A stretch of DNA of 8,971 nucleotides from an uncultured Pseudomonadota bacterium (GTDB taxonomy: Bacteria; Pseudomonadota; Gammaproteobacteria; Methylococcales; Methylomonadaceae): the NCBI GenBank assembly GCA_903904275.1, contig CAIVBX010000293.1, forward strand, positions 1 to 8,971, in the 5' to 3' direction. The notes beneath the pieces are model-generated. The model made no database searches. It saw only the letters and a list, made by a program, of their open reading frames with translations, and had not been told where the DNA came from. This document shows, piece after piece, positions 1 to 6,192 of this stretch. Every line of letters starts with the position of its first letter. Positions within the stretch are counted from its first letter, which is position 1. The position numbers and the translations under genes were made by a program.

Positions 1-822
1 GAACATCATGCCTGGATTTAATACGGTAATTGCGTCAGATGGTGGGCTAATAATGGTTAATTCAAAACCAGCTGGAATCAACCAAGGACGGAAGTTACTA
101 CCTTTTAAGAATTTGATTTTTGGTGAAGCCGCTAATGATAATGCGTTCACTGTTGCTGTTTGCGTATTTAATCCAGGAATTGTAACAGAGCCGCCACCTG
201 TACCGCCGTTAACAGGTAAAGTGACTGCCGAAGATAACGCACCGTTTGCTTTTCTTTCACCTAATTGTTTGTAATCGAACATCAATTCAGCTAACACTTC
301 CGTGCCTTGCATCATACCGAATAAATTGTCGTTTATACCGAAATCAAAACCCGCACCAAAGTACCAAGAATCACGATTGCTGATAGCCCCGTTTAATGCG
401 CCAACACCATTTGCTGCCGTTGGATCTAAAGTGCCACCACGTTTATCAACGTTATATCCATAACCGCCACGGAAGAATACCATGTTGTCTTTGCCGTGGT
501 GTTCTTTGTGTTCTTTTGTAGATTGCATCCACTGATCTAACTCTTGAACTTTCGCTGTGTCTGGGTCAATAGTTGGGCGACCAGATGCTGCTCTCAAGTT
601 ACGAACTTCTGATTGTAAAGATTGCAATTGAGCTTCTAAAGCGTCAACTTTCGCATTGCTACTTGTTGAGTGTGAGAATGAAGAAGTATGTGTTTCTGTT
701 GTGGTGTAAGCTGCTTTTTTAGCATGTTTAGCTGTTTTTTTCGCAGCGGTTGCTTCTGTAGAAACTGATACGGCTGCAAATGCAACTAATGCAGTAGTTA
801 AAACTAATTTAGTTTTTGACAT
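1..822 (-). CDS. Outer-membrane beta-barrel (porin-like) protein, C-terminus cut by window edge
   Basis: The reading frame runs from ATG at 822 to base 1 without a stop, giving 274 residues of a longer protein. Seen: a Sec signal peptide (MSKTK, then a hydrophobic run to about residue 20, with a likely cleavage near ATA at 24-26); a Lys/Ala/Thr/Ser-rich linker (27-57); a short coiled coil (about 58-78, VDALEAQLQSLQSEV); a His/Lys-rich stretch (103-111); then strands rich in aromatics and glycine (MVFFRGGYGY, DSWYFGAGFDFGI, VLAELMFDYKQLG) typical of barrels. A coiled coil after the signal peptide followed by a barrel is common in outer-membrane proteins of methanotrophs and related gammaproteobacteria, where it may anchor to peptidoglycan (inference). 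The start is supported by GAGG seven bases upstream. The gene has its own promoter and lies downstream of lolA on the same strand. The exact family and substrate are not recognisable. Confidence 0.8.
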   Translation of the reverse strand, partial: MSKTKLVLTTALVAFAAVSVSTEATAAKKTAKHAKKAAYTTTETHTSSFSHSTSSNAKVDALEAQLQSLQSEVRNLRAASGRPTIDPDTAKVQELDQWMQSTKEHKEHHGKDNMVFFRGGYGYNVDKRGGTLDPTAANGVGALNGAISNRDSWYFGAGFDFGINDNLFGMMQGTEVLAELMFDYKQLGERKANGALSSAVTLPVNGGTGGGSVTIPGLNTQTATVNALSLAASPKIKFLKGSNFRPWLIPAGFELTIISPPSDAITVLNPGMMF

Positions 823-902
823 GTTAAATCCTCAATAAATTGCGGTTGGGTTAAGAGTTTGAATTTTTGTTTTTATACAACAAAATCTATTTCACGGTGG
901 CG

Positions 903-931
903 ATAATACCAGTAAATTTATTTCCTTACAA
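903..931 (-). promoter_or_regulatory. Sigma70-like promoter of the outer-membrane protein gene
   Basis: On the minus strand, TTGTAA (931-926, 4 of 6 to the -35 consensus) is followed after 17 bases by TATTAT (908-903, 5 of 6 to the -10 consensus). Transcription would start near 896, giving a leader of about 75 bases before the ATG at 822. The rest of the 224-base gap to lolA is AT-rich and holds no gene that I can see. Confidence 0.55.
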
Positions 932-1046
932 GTTTTTAAATTGCTTTAAAACCCATTAGATTTCTTTGTTTATCAACAAGTAAAGCTCATAAGTGGAAAA
1001 AAATTACACCTTGTTAAAAAAAAACAACATTACAACAAAATTATTT

Positions 1047-1670
1047 TTATTCTGAAAAAACATCCACACCTTTAGGCGCATTAAATTCAAATAAATTTGC
1101 CTCGACAGGTTGATTTACTTTCAGATTCGAGAAATAAATTCGCGTTAATTGTCCAAAATTGTCATTTAATTGCATTCCACTCAAAACGCCTTTTTCAAGC
1201 CCAATCAACACATATTTAAACGTGCTATCTTGACCTTTCGGCACAAGTTTTACCCAAATCATCGAACCTTCTGAACCTTGTTGTTCAATCGTGTAATTAT
1301 CTTCAAGTGGTACATCGCCACTCAATAATAAAGCAGGAGTCGAGCCAACTGATTCATCCAATTTTTTAATCGTAACTTGCTCTAAATCGGCATCGTAAAA
1401 CCACACTTTTCCCGAAGTCGAAATAATTTGTTGTTGAAACGGTTTTGTGTAATCCCAACGAAATTTTCCTGGGCGTTGCAAATAGAATAAACCTGAACTT
1501 GTTTGAAATGGGTCGCCTGCTTCGTTAATTAAAACTTGCTTGAAATTCGCGGTGATGGTTTTTGCTGAATTTAAAAAGGTTTTTAATTGTTTCACTGGCG
1601 ATTCATCGGCAAACGAAATCAAACTGTTTAAACTCAATAATGCCGCCATTAACCAAGGTGTTTTTTTCAT
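1047..1670 (-). CDS. lolA: Outer-membrane lipoprotein carrier protein LolA
   Basis: This is a 207-residue periplasmic chaperone that takes lipoproteins from the inner-membrane LolCDE complex and hands them to LolB at the outer membrane. Seen: a signal peptide (MKKTPWLMAALLSLNSLISFA, cleaved before DESP); the LolA opening block with TITANFKQ; the hallmark segment GLFYLQRPGKFRWDY with the conserved Arg-Pro-Gly and aromatic residues; a KVWFYDADLEQVTIKKLD strand; and TPALLLSGD. The length matches the family. The frame is open further upstream to 1799, but that extension overlaps the preceding CYTH gene, lacks signal-peptide features, and is not used. The chosen ATG follows the CYTH stop by seven bases and has AGGA in front. 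It is probably the last gene of the CDGSH-CYTH-lolA transcript. No clear terminator follows it. LolA identity is firm. Confidence 0.93.
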   Translation of the reverse strand: MKKTPWLMAALLSLNSLISFADESPVKQLKTFLNSAKTITANFKQVLINEAGDPFQTSSGLFYLQRPGKFRWDYTKPFQQQIISTSGKVWFYDADLEQVTIKKLDESVGSTPALLLSGDVPLEDNYTIEQQGSEGSMIWVKLVPKGQDSTFKYVLIGLEKGVLSGMQLNDNFGQLTRIYFSNLKVNQPVEANLFEFNAPKGVDVFSE

Positions 1671-1674
1671 AAAA

Positions 1675-1679
1675 TTCCT
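1675..1679 (-). promoter_or_regulatory. Ribosome binding site that fixes the lolA start
   Basis: AGGAA (minus strand, 1679-1675) overlaps the TAG stop of the CYTH gene (1680-1678) and sits four bases before the ATG at 1670. It supports the short 207-residue LolA over the 250-residue open frame, and suggests translational coupling to the CYTH gene. Confidence 0.6.
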
Positions 1680-2163
1680 AATTTTTAAAATCATTACGCC
1701 ATTTTGAATATGGTTCACGCGCCAAATTATTGTTGTAATAACGAATATCGTGCGTGACTTCTTCGCCAAGCCATTCAGGTTTTGCAAAAATTTCATCAAC
1801 CGAATTTAATTCAATTTCTGCCACAATTAAGCCCACATTTTCGCCCTCAAATTCATCAATTTCCCATAAATGAGTTTCATGCGTAACGAAATGGCGTGTT
1901 TTTTCAATTACAGGTTTCAGACACAAGGTATTTAAAATTTCTTGTGCGTCAGAGAGTGGAATTTCATATTCATATTCAGCGCGTTGCGTGCCAATCGTGG
2001 CACTTTTGATATTTAGCCAAGCGTGTTTATCACTAATTCGGACACGAATTGAACTTGTCGGTTGCGAACTCAAATAACCCTGTTTATAAATCACCGATTG
2101 ACTTACGAAATCTCGCCAATTTTCATTGGCGAGTAAGAATTTACGTTCAATTTCGATTGCCAT
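1678..2163 (-). CDS. CYTH-domain protein, probable inorganic triphosphatase (TTM family)
   Basis: This is a 161-residue single-domain CYTH protein. The family folds into a tunnel of beta strands that binds triphosphate with metal ions; small bacterial members are mostly tripolyphosphatases, a few are class IV adenylate cyclases. Seen: the ExExK signature at the N-terminus (E4, E6, K8 in MAIEIERKF); basic residues R40 and R42 (IRVRI) and K53 (LNIK); R61, E63 and E65 (RAEYEYE); K88 and R90 (EKTR); the WEIDEF block (100-105); E116 and E118 (VAEIEL); and the C-terminal DIRYYNNNLA. All usual tunnel residues appear present, so an active enzyme is expected. It starts three bases after the CDGSH gene stop with no strong Shine-Dalgarno, suggesting coupled translation, and its stop overlaps the lolA ribosome binding site. 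Triphosphatase rather than cyclase is inferred from similarity to small bacterial members. Confidence 0.85.
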   Translation of the reverse strand: MAIEIERKFLLANENWRDFVSQSVIYKQGYLSSQPTSSIRVRISDKHAWLNIKSATIGTQRAEYEYEIPLSDAQEILNTLCLKPVIEKTRHFVTHETHLWEIDEFEGENVGLIVAEIELNSVDEIFAKPEWLGEEVTHDIRYYNNNLAREPYSKWRNDFKN

Positions 2164-2166
2164 TTT

Positions 2167-2406
2167 TTAAGCCGACTTTGAATGACTACCATCGCAATAC
2201 GGCGCATTTTCTGTTTTGCCGCACGCACATAAATAAACCGTTTTAGTTTCTTCTGGAATAAATTTTAACGAACGTTTATCGGTTTCAGCGGTTTTATGTG
2301 CGCCATCACAAAGCGGCATTTCACTACTGAATCCACAACTACACCAACCATACGTTTTTCCTGCTTCAACATCTATTGCCATCGGCGCATTATATTTTTC
2401 AGTCAT
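2167..2406 (-). CDS. Tandem CDGSH-type iron-sulfur protein
   Basis: This 79-residue protein carries two complete CDGSH motifs (C-x-C, then P-x-C-D-G-x-H). The first uses C22, C24, C33 and H37 (CSCGFSSEMPLCDGAH). The second uses C60, C62, C71 and H75 (CACGKTENAPYCDGSH). Each such motif in the family (mitoNEET relatives) binds one redox-active, pH-sensitive [2Fe-2S] cluster through three Cys and one His, so two clusters are expected in one chain. There is no signal peptide or membrane segment, so it is cytoplasmic, unlike membrane-anchored animal mitoNEET. AGGA nine bases upstream supports the start. It is the first gene of a tight set with the CYTH protein (3-base gap) and lolA. The physiological role of bacterial tandem CDGSH proteins is poorly defined; electron transfer or cluster storage is a guess. 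Confidence 0.88.
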   Translation of the reverse strand: MTEKYNAPMAIDVEAGKTYGWCSCGFSSEMPLCDGAHKTAETDKRSLKFIPEETKTVYLCACGKTENAPYCDGSHSKSA

Positions 2407-2434
2407 TTTGAATTTTCCTAAGTTGAAATTAAAG

Positions 2435-2478
2435 AAAGCTCAAATTACAAAGTTTTTAAGCCTTGCACTTTGAGCTTT
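2435..2478 (-). terminator. 10-bp inverted repeat between sgaA and the CDGSH gene, possible terminator
   Basis: AAAGCTCAAA (2435-2444) and TTTGAGCTTT (2469-2478) are perfect complements separated by 24 bases, in the 93-base gap after the sgaA stop. In the direction of transcription (minus) the stem is followed by only a weak T-rich stretch (CTTTAATTT), so it may be an inefficient terminator, an attenuator or an RNA-stability element. The better T-run lies on the plus strand, where no gene ends. An alternative fold pairs CAAAG (2472-2468) with CTTTG (2452-2448) and would exclude the long stem. Confidence 0.4.
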
Positions 2479-2499
2479 TAGATTTTTTGAATTTGAAAT

Positions 2500-3669
2500 T
2501 TACTTCGCAGCCGTCGAACGATAATACTCAATTGCTGCACCAACGCCGCTACCTGCTTTGATGTCAAAACCGCAATCTAACATTGCCATTTCAGCACCTG
2601 CAATTGCGCCGAGCATCGAAACGTCATTCATGTCGCCCATGTGACCGATACGGAAAACTTTGCCCATAACTTCAGATAAACCGCCACCGAGTGAAATGTT
2701 GTATTTGTTAAACGCGGTGCCAATCACTTCACGCGCATCTTTATCTGCTGGCACAACAACAGCTGTCACTGTGTTTGAATGGAAACCCTCTTGAGCGCAA
2801 GTCGTTAAACCCCACGCTGCAACAGCATGACGTACACCTTCACCTAAACGGAAATGACGCGCATAAACATTGTCCAAACCTTCGGCAAACAACATATCAA
2901 GTGATTTACGCAATCCATACAAAATCGGTAAATTTGGTGTGTAAGGTGTGTAACCTGTGGCGTTGTTGGTGATTTGGTCTTTCAAATCTAAGAAACAACG
3001 TGGGAAAGTTGACGTTTCAACCGCTTTTAAAGCTTTTTGGCTAAAACCTAAAAACGCGCCACCTGCTGGCAACATGAAACCTTTTTGTGAACCGCTGATA
3101 ATGGCATCAACTTCCCAGTCGTCCATTTTGAATTCGATACTGGCAATTGAACTTACGCCATCAACAAACAAAAATGCAGGGTGATTTGCTGCATTCATTG
3201 CAGCACGAGTGCCAGCAATATCAGATGTGACACCTGTTGAGGTTTCGTTGTGTGTGACCAAAACAGCTTTGATTTCGTGATTCGTATCTTCTTTTAAACG
3301 CGCTTCTAATTTATCTAAAGGAACGCCTTTGCCCCATGTTTCTTCGTGTAATTCCACTTCAAAACCTAAGCGTGTCGCCATATTCGCCCACAAATGTGCG
3401 AATTGACCAAAACGATAAATCAAAACTTTATCACCAGGATTTAAAACGTTGGTGAGTGTCACTTCCCAACCTGCTGTACCTGTTGCAGGGAAAATGAATG
3501 CTTGACCTGTGGTTGTGCCAAAAACTTTTTTCAAATCTTCTAATAATGGCGCGAATAATTTTGGAAAAATCGGTGAACGATGATCTTCCATTGGAACGTG
3601 CATTGCATTTAAAACTTCGTTTGGTACGTTTGTTGGACCTGGAATGTAGAGGTGGTTACGACCTGCCAT
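2500..3669 (-). CDS. sgaA: Serine-glyoxylate aminotransferase
   Basis: This 389-residue PLP enzyme of the serine cycle transfers the amino group of L-serine to glyoxylate, making hydroxypyruvate and glycine. Seen: the N-terminal IPGPTNVP motif of class V aminotransferases; MEDHRSPIF (27-35), which contributes to the substrate pocket; ATGTAGWE (62-69), which grips the PLP phosphate; FVDGVSSI with D170 facing the pyridine nitrogen; SGSQKGFML with the PLP Schiff-base lysine K196; GYTPYTPN (239-246); and FRIGHMGD with R340, the likely carboxylate anchor. Length and motifs fit serine-glyoxylate rather than alanine-glyoxylate enzymes. GAGAG upstream of the ATG serves as ribosome binding site. The gene lies 92 bases after the chemoreceptor gene on the same strand and across the divergent region from mcl-mtkAB, whose product glyoxylate is its substrate. 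Confidence 0.93.
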   Translation of the reverse strand: MAGRNHLYIPGPTNVPNEVLNAMHVPMEDHRSPIFPKLFAPLLEDLKKVFGTTTGQAFIFPATGTAGWEVTLTNVLNPGDKVLIYRFGQFAHLWANMATRLGFEVELHEETWGKGVPLDKLEARLKEDTNHEIKAVLVTHNETSTGVTSDIAGTRAAMNAANHPAFLFVDGVSSIASIEFKMDDWEVDAIISGSQKGFMLPAGGAFLGFSQKALKAVETSTFPRCFLDLKDQITNNATGYTPYTPNLPILYGLRKSLDMLFAEGLDNVYARHFRLGEGVRHAVAAWGLTTCAQEGFHSNTVTAVVVPADKDAREVIGTAFNKYNISLGGGLSEVMGKVFRIGHMGDMNDVSMLGAIAGAEMAMLDCGFDIKAGSGVGAAIEYYRSTAAK

Positions 3670-3680
3670 GATTTTCTCTC

Positions 3681-3745
3681 TATGTAGTTGTGGGTTAAAA
3701 AACGCGCAATCATGACATAGCGACCTTTAATCAGCAAGGTTTGTA
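3681..3745 (-). promoter_or_regulatory. Possible sgaA promoter region (weak)
   Basis: In the 92 bases between the chemoreceptor stop and sgaA, the best sigma70-like pair on the minus strand is TTGCTG (3736-3731), 17 bases, then CATGAT (3713-3708). Matches are only 3 of 6 and 4 of 6. A small dyad, ACCTT (3723-3727) with AAGGT (3736-3740), overlaps it and has no T-run on the minus strand, so it is not a terminator. Readthrough from the chemoreceptor gene into sgaA is therefore possible. Confidence 0.2.
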
Positions 3746-3761
3746 GGCATATAGCAAACGT

Positions 3762-5849
3762 TTAATTGTCTATTTTAAAATTGACCATTTGATCAGCTAA
3801 ATTTCGAGTTTGTTCTTTGAGTGATTCTGACGCAGCGGCAGATTCTTCAACCAATGTCGCATTTTGTTGTGTCACACTGTCCATTTTTGTAATCGCACGA
3901 TAAATGCGTGTAAGACCTGAATTTTGCTCAATAGAAGCGGCTGAAATATCGGTCATAATTTCGGTTACATCGTGAATCGCTTTCACAATGTCTTCCATAG
4001 TTTGACCAGCCTCAATAACTTGAGAACTACCGCTAGAAATACGTTTAACCGAATCATCAATTAACCGTTTAATTTCACCAGCAGCACTCGCGGCGCGTTG
4101 TGCTAAATTGCGAACCTCTACTGCGACGACCGCAAAACCTTTACCTTGTTCGCCCGCTCTTGCCGCTTCAACTGCGGCGTTTAACGCCAAAATGTTGGTT
4201 TGAAATGCAATATCATCAATAACTGTAATAATATCAACAATTTGCCTTGATGATTCGTTAATGCTCGACATGGTATCAACCACATCATTAACAACCGTCA
4301 CGCCTTTTTTCGCAATGAGCGAGGCACCTTCTGCTAATTCGCTGGCTTGTTTCGCATTACCTGTATTTTGATCAACTCTAACACTCAAGTCTTCCATGCT
4401 TGCCGCTGTTTGTTGCAAACTTGCCGCTTGTGATTCTGTTCGGTGTGATAAATCTACATTTCCTAATGCAATTTCATTTGCTGCCGTGGCAACAGTGTCG
4501 CTGGTGATTTTAATGTATTCGATAAGCGTACTTAAATGTTCAATCGTTTCATTGATACCTGATTTCACCGCGCCAAATGTTCCTGGATAATCATTGGTAA
4601 TACTTTGCGTTAAATCCCCTTTTGCTAACGCATCCGAAACACGCAACACATCCGTTAAACTTTTTTCGGTCGTGCTAAATAATTGGTTAATCAATTCTGC
4701 CAATCGTTTGCTATAACCTTGTTTCCCGTGCATTGACATTTTGATACTGAAATCACCGCAATCTGCACCTGAATAAACAATAGTTTCAATTTCTTCAATC
4801 AATTTTCCTAATTCATCAATCGTGTGATTCACACCATTTTTTGTTTTATCAAATACACCGCAATAATCCGCTGTAATTTTTTGACTTAAATCGCCGTCAG
4901 ATAACGCACTTGCCACACGAACCACGTCTTTCATACTGGTATCAACAACATGACTTAATTGATTTAATGAAAGACAAATTTCTTTTCCAAATCCTTGTTT
5001 GTGTAATACATTTATTTTTCGAGAAAAATCACCTTTCACGCCAGCATCAACAATAGTTTGAATTTCACCTACTAATTCCGTGAGATTTTGCTGCATAATT
5101 TCAGTTGAATGTAATAAAACACCAAATTCATCTTTTGAACTCGCATCAATTTTGACACTCAAATCACCATCCGCAATCGCCGCATTCACTTTTTGCGCGT
5201 TGGTAATCGATGAAATTAAATGCCTTACAATTCGTAATCCAATAAAAATTGAGATGAACAATCCTAAAATAAGGGCAACTGACGAAGCAATTAAAACGAT
5301 TTCAAATCGATTTTGTGCTAATTCATATTCTGTTTTTGCAACCTCTTTTTGTAAATTGATTAAAGCATCAATTCCTTGTTTGCACGTTTCATAAGATGAA
5401 CGAACATCCTTAAAATAAAAACGCTTTGCTTCTTCTACATCACCAGCACGTTGAATTGCCAAATCATTTTTTAAATTTTTAAAGAAAAATTGGTAATCAA
5501 TCGCAAATTTGTCGGCAAGTATTTTTTCTTCAGGCGTTAAATACGTTGCCATATAAACATTCCATAATTTGTCTATATCGGACATATTTTTTTCGACTTT
5601 TTTTAGTTGTTCGGTGGCTTCGCTAGGAAAACTAAAACTCGTCGTAATGGCTGTTCGTGTATGCAATAAATTTGTTTTGATTTCTGATAAGTCAGCAATC
5701 GGCATCGTTCTATCAAGATAAACTGTTTTTAATGCTTCATTTGTTTTATGTAATTCAAATGTGCCTAGCGTAGACAACCCGAACATAATCACAGACATTA
5801 AACCGATTAAATAAAACAATCTGGCTTTAATAGTGAGATTTTTAAACAT
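3762..5849 (-). CDS. Methyl-accepting chemotaxis protein with five HAMP-like units
   Basis: This 695-residue inner-membrane chemoreceptor signals to CheA/CheW. Seen in order: TM1 (about 10-30); a periplasmic helical sensor of about 150 residues (31-182) resembling the four-helix-bundle class; TM2 (about 183-205); five HAMP-like units marked by GD motifs at G228, G273, G319, G365 and G411, 45-46 residues apart; and a Tsr-type signalling domain (about 450-690) with the hairpin tip at 545-585 (IDDIAFQTNILALNAAVEAA, GKGFAVVAVEVRNLAQR). The adaptation region has TESQAASLQQTAASME with Q479 and Q480, so glutamines that family precedent says CheB deamidates are gene-encoded. The C-terminus (QMVNFKIDN) lacks the NWETF-type pentapeptide that tethers CheR/CheB in some receptors. 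A perfect AAGGAGG sets the start. The ligand is unknown. Its position between sgaA and mcl suggests, but does not show, sensing of a C1-related compound or metabolic state. Confidence 0.92.
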   Translation of the reverse strand: MFKNLTIKARLFYLIGLMSVIMFGLSTLGTFELHKTNEALKTVYLDRTMPIADLSEIKTNLLHTRTAITTSFSFPSEATEQLKKVEKNMSDIDKLWNVYMATYLTPEEKILADKFAIDYQFFFKNLKNDLAIQRAGDVEEAKRFYFKDVRSSYETCKQGIDALINLQKEVAKTEYELAQNRFEIVLIASSVALILGLFISIFIGLRIVRHLISSITNAQKVNAAIADGDLSVKIDASSKDEFGVLLHSTEIMQQNLTELVGEIQTIVDAGVKGDFSRKINVLHKQGFGKEICLSLNQLSHVVDTSMKDVVRVASALSDGDLSQKITADYCGVFDKTKNGVNHTIDELGKLIEEIETIVYSGADCGDFSIKMSMHGKQGYSKRLAELINQLFSTTEKSLTDVLRVSDALAKGDLTQSITNDYPGTFGAVKSGINETIEHLSTLIEYIKITSDTVATAANEIALGNVDLSHRTESQAASLQQTAASMEDLSVRVDQNTGNAKQASELAEGASLIAKKGVTVVNDVVDTMSSINESSRQIVDIITVIDDIAFQTNILALNAAVEAARAGEQGKGFAVVAVEVRNLAQRAASAAGEIKRLIDDSVKRISSGSSQVIEAGQTMEDIVKAIHDVTEIMTDISAASIEQNSGLTRIYRAITKMDSVTQQNATLVEESAAASESLKEQTRNLADQMVNFKIDN

Positions 5850-5856
5850 CTTGTAC

Positions 5857-5863
5857 CCTCCTT
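5857..5863 (-). promoter_or_regulatory. Consensus Shine-Dalgarno of the chemoreceptor gene
   Basis: AAGGAGG on the minus strand (5863-5857) lies seven bases before the ATG at 5849. It is the only complete AAGGAGG in front of a gene in this window and fixes the start. High translation initiation is expected. Confidence 0.7.
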
Positions 5864-6041
5864 TGTAAAAAAATTATGCTAGAAAAAATGTTGCACGCTG
5901 AAAAGCGGTATTTTTAGATAAAAATATCTGAAATGTAGATGTCAAAATCGGTTATGAATTTCTAAAAACGGATTCAAAAATCTAAATTTACGTTCGTTAT
6001 CGACAGCATAATAACTTTTTAAAATACATTGACCTTGACAG

Positions 6042-6058
6042 TTTGTTACAGAAACAAA
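6042..6058. promoter_or_regulatory. 17-bp perfect palindrome, candidate operator upstream of mcl
   Basis: TTTGTT-ACAGA-AACAAA has two exact 6-bp arms around a 5-bp spacer. Its core TGTT-N5-AACA fits the T-N11-A pattern bound by LysR-type regulators. It is centred about 73 bases before the predicted mcl transcription start, close to where such activators usually bind. Serine-cycle genes of Methylobacterium are activated by the LysR-type protein QscR, so an analogous regulator is plausible. No regulator gene lies in the window, and the assignment is inference. Confidence 0.4.
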
Positions 6059-6088
6059 ATGAAAGATAAATCAAACCGCTTTATGAAT

Positions 6089-6116
6089 TTGACTTTGCAA
6101 ACTTCAAAAGTAGAAT
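6089..6116 (+). promoter_or_regulatory. Sigma70-like promoter of the mcl-mtkAB operon
   Basis: TTGACT (6089-6094, 5 of 6) and TAGAAT (6111-6116, 5 of 6) are spaced by 16 bases. Transcription would start near 6123, leaving a leader of about 70 bases before the mcl ATG. This leader contains the hairpin at 6144-6175. Confidence 0.6.
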
Positions 6117-6143
6117 GACAGTGTTGTTAATTTCAAATTTCGT

Positions 6144-6175
6144 TCCAGTTTTGCGACTGGATTTTTTATTTTTAT
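6144..6175 (+). terminator. Terminator-like hairpin in the mcl leader (possible attenuator)
   Basis: TCCAGT (6144-6149) pairs with ACTGGA (6156-6161) around the loop TTTGCG, giving a 6-bp stem directly followed by TTTTTTATTTTTAT. This is the form of an intrinsic terminator. It lies between the predicted mcl promoter and the mcl start codon (ATG at 6193), with no gene ending before it on the plus strand, so it would act on the operon's own leader. The alternatives are a 5' stability hairpin or the end of a short leader RNA. No antiterminator or leader peptide is evident. Confidence 0.55.
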
Positions 6176-6192
6176 CCTAAGGAAAAAACGTA

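Larger units (their letters stand above)
5850..6192. other. Divergent intergenic region between the chemoreceptor gene and mcl
   Basis: This 343-base AT-rich region contains no convincing gene. From left to right it holds the chemoreceptor ribosome binding site, an AT hairpin AGATA-AAAA-TATCT (5916-5929), an inverted pair of the octamer AAAGCGGT (5902-5909 and, reversed, 6075-6082), a perfect 17-bp palindrome (6042-6058), the mcl promoter (6089-6116), a terminator-like hairpin (6144-6175) and the mcl ribosome binding site (AAGGA, 6179-6183). For the chemoreceptor, a full TTGACA -35 box is present on the minus strand (5945-5940), but its best -10 after 16 bases is only TTTTAT, so that promoter is uncertain. 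I found no sigma28 (FliA) type motif, although motility genes often use one. Confidence 0.6.

Noticed and set aside
8..274. Plus-strand open frame of 88 codons
   Set aside because: It is antisense to the outer-membrane protein gene, whose minus-strand frame gives a coherent signal peptide and barrel.
1010..1046. T-run after lolA as an intrinsic terminator
   Set aside because: Nine consecutive T residues on the minus strand are present, but no stable stem precedes them.
1671..1799. N-terminal extension of LolA to a 250-residue protein
   Set aside because: It overlaps the CYTH gene by over 120 bases, lacks a ribosome binding site, and would bury the signal peptide.
5080..5394. Plus-strand open frame of 104 codons within the chemoreceptor gene
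   Set aside because: It is a shadow of the minus-strand receptor sequence; the Cys/Ile-rich composition and lack of a ribosome binding site argue against a gene.
5916..5929. AGATA-AAAA-TATCT dyad
   Set aside because: It is a pure AT dyad of five base pairs in a very AT-rich region and easily arises by chance.
5918..5945. Chemoreceptor promoter TTGACA with -10 TTTTAT (minus strand)
   Set aside because: The -35 is perfect but the -10 is poor at all acceptable spacings, so it is mentioned only in the intergenic entry.
6035..6040. Perfect TTGACA as the mcl -35 box
   Set aside because: At 16-18 bases downstream there is only AT-rich sequence without a -10-like hexamer; the pair at 6089-6116 is much better.
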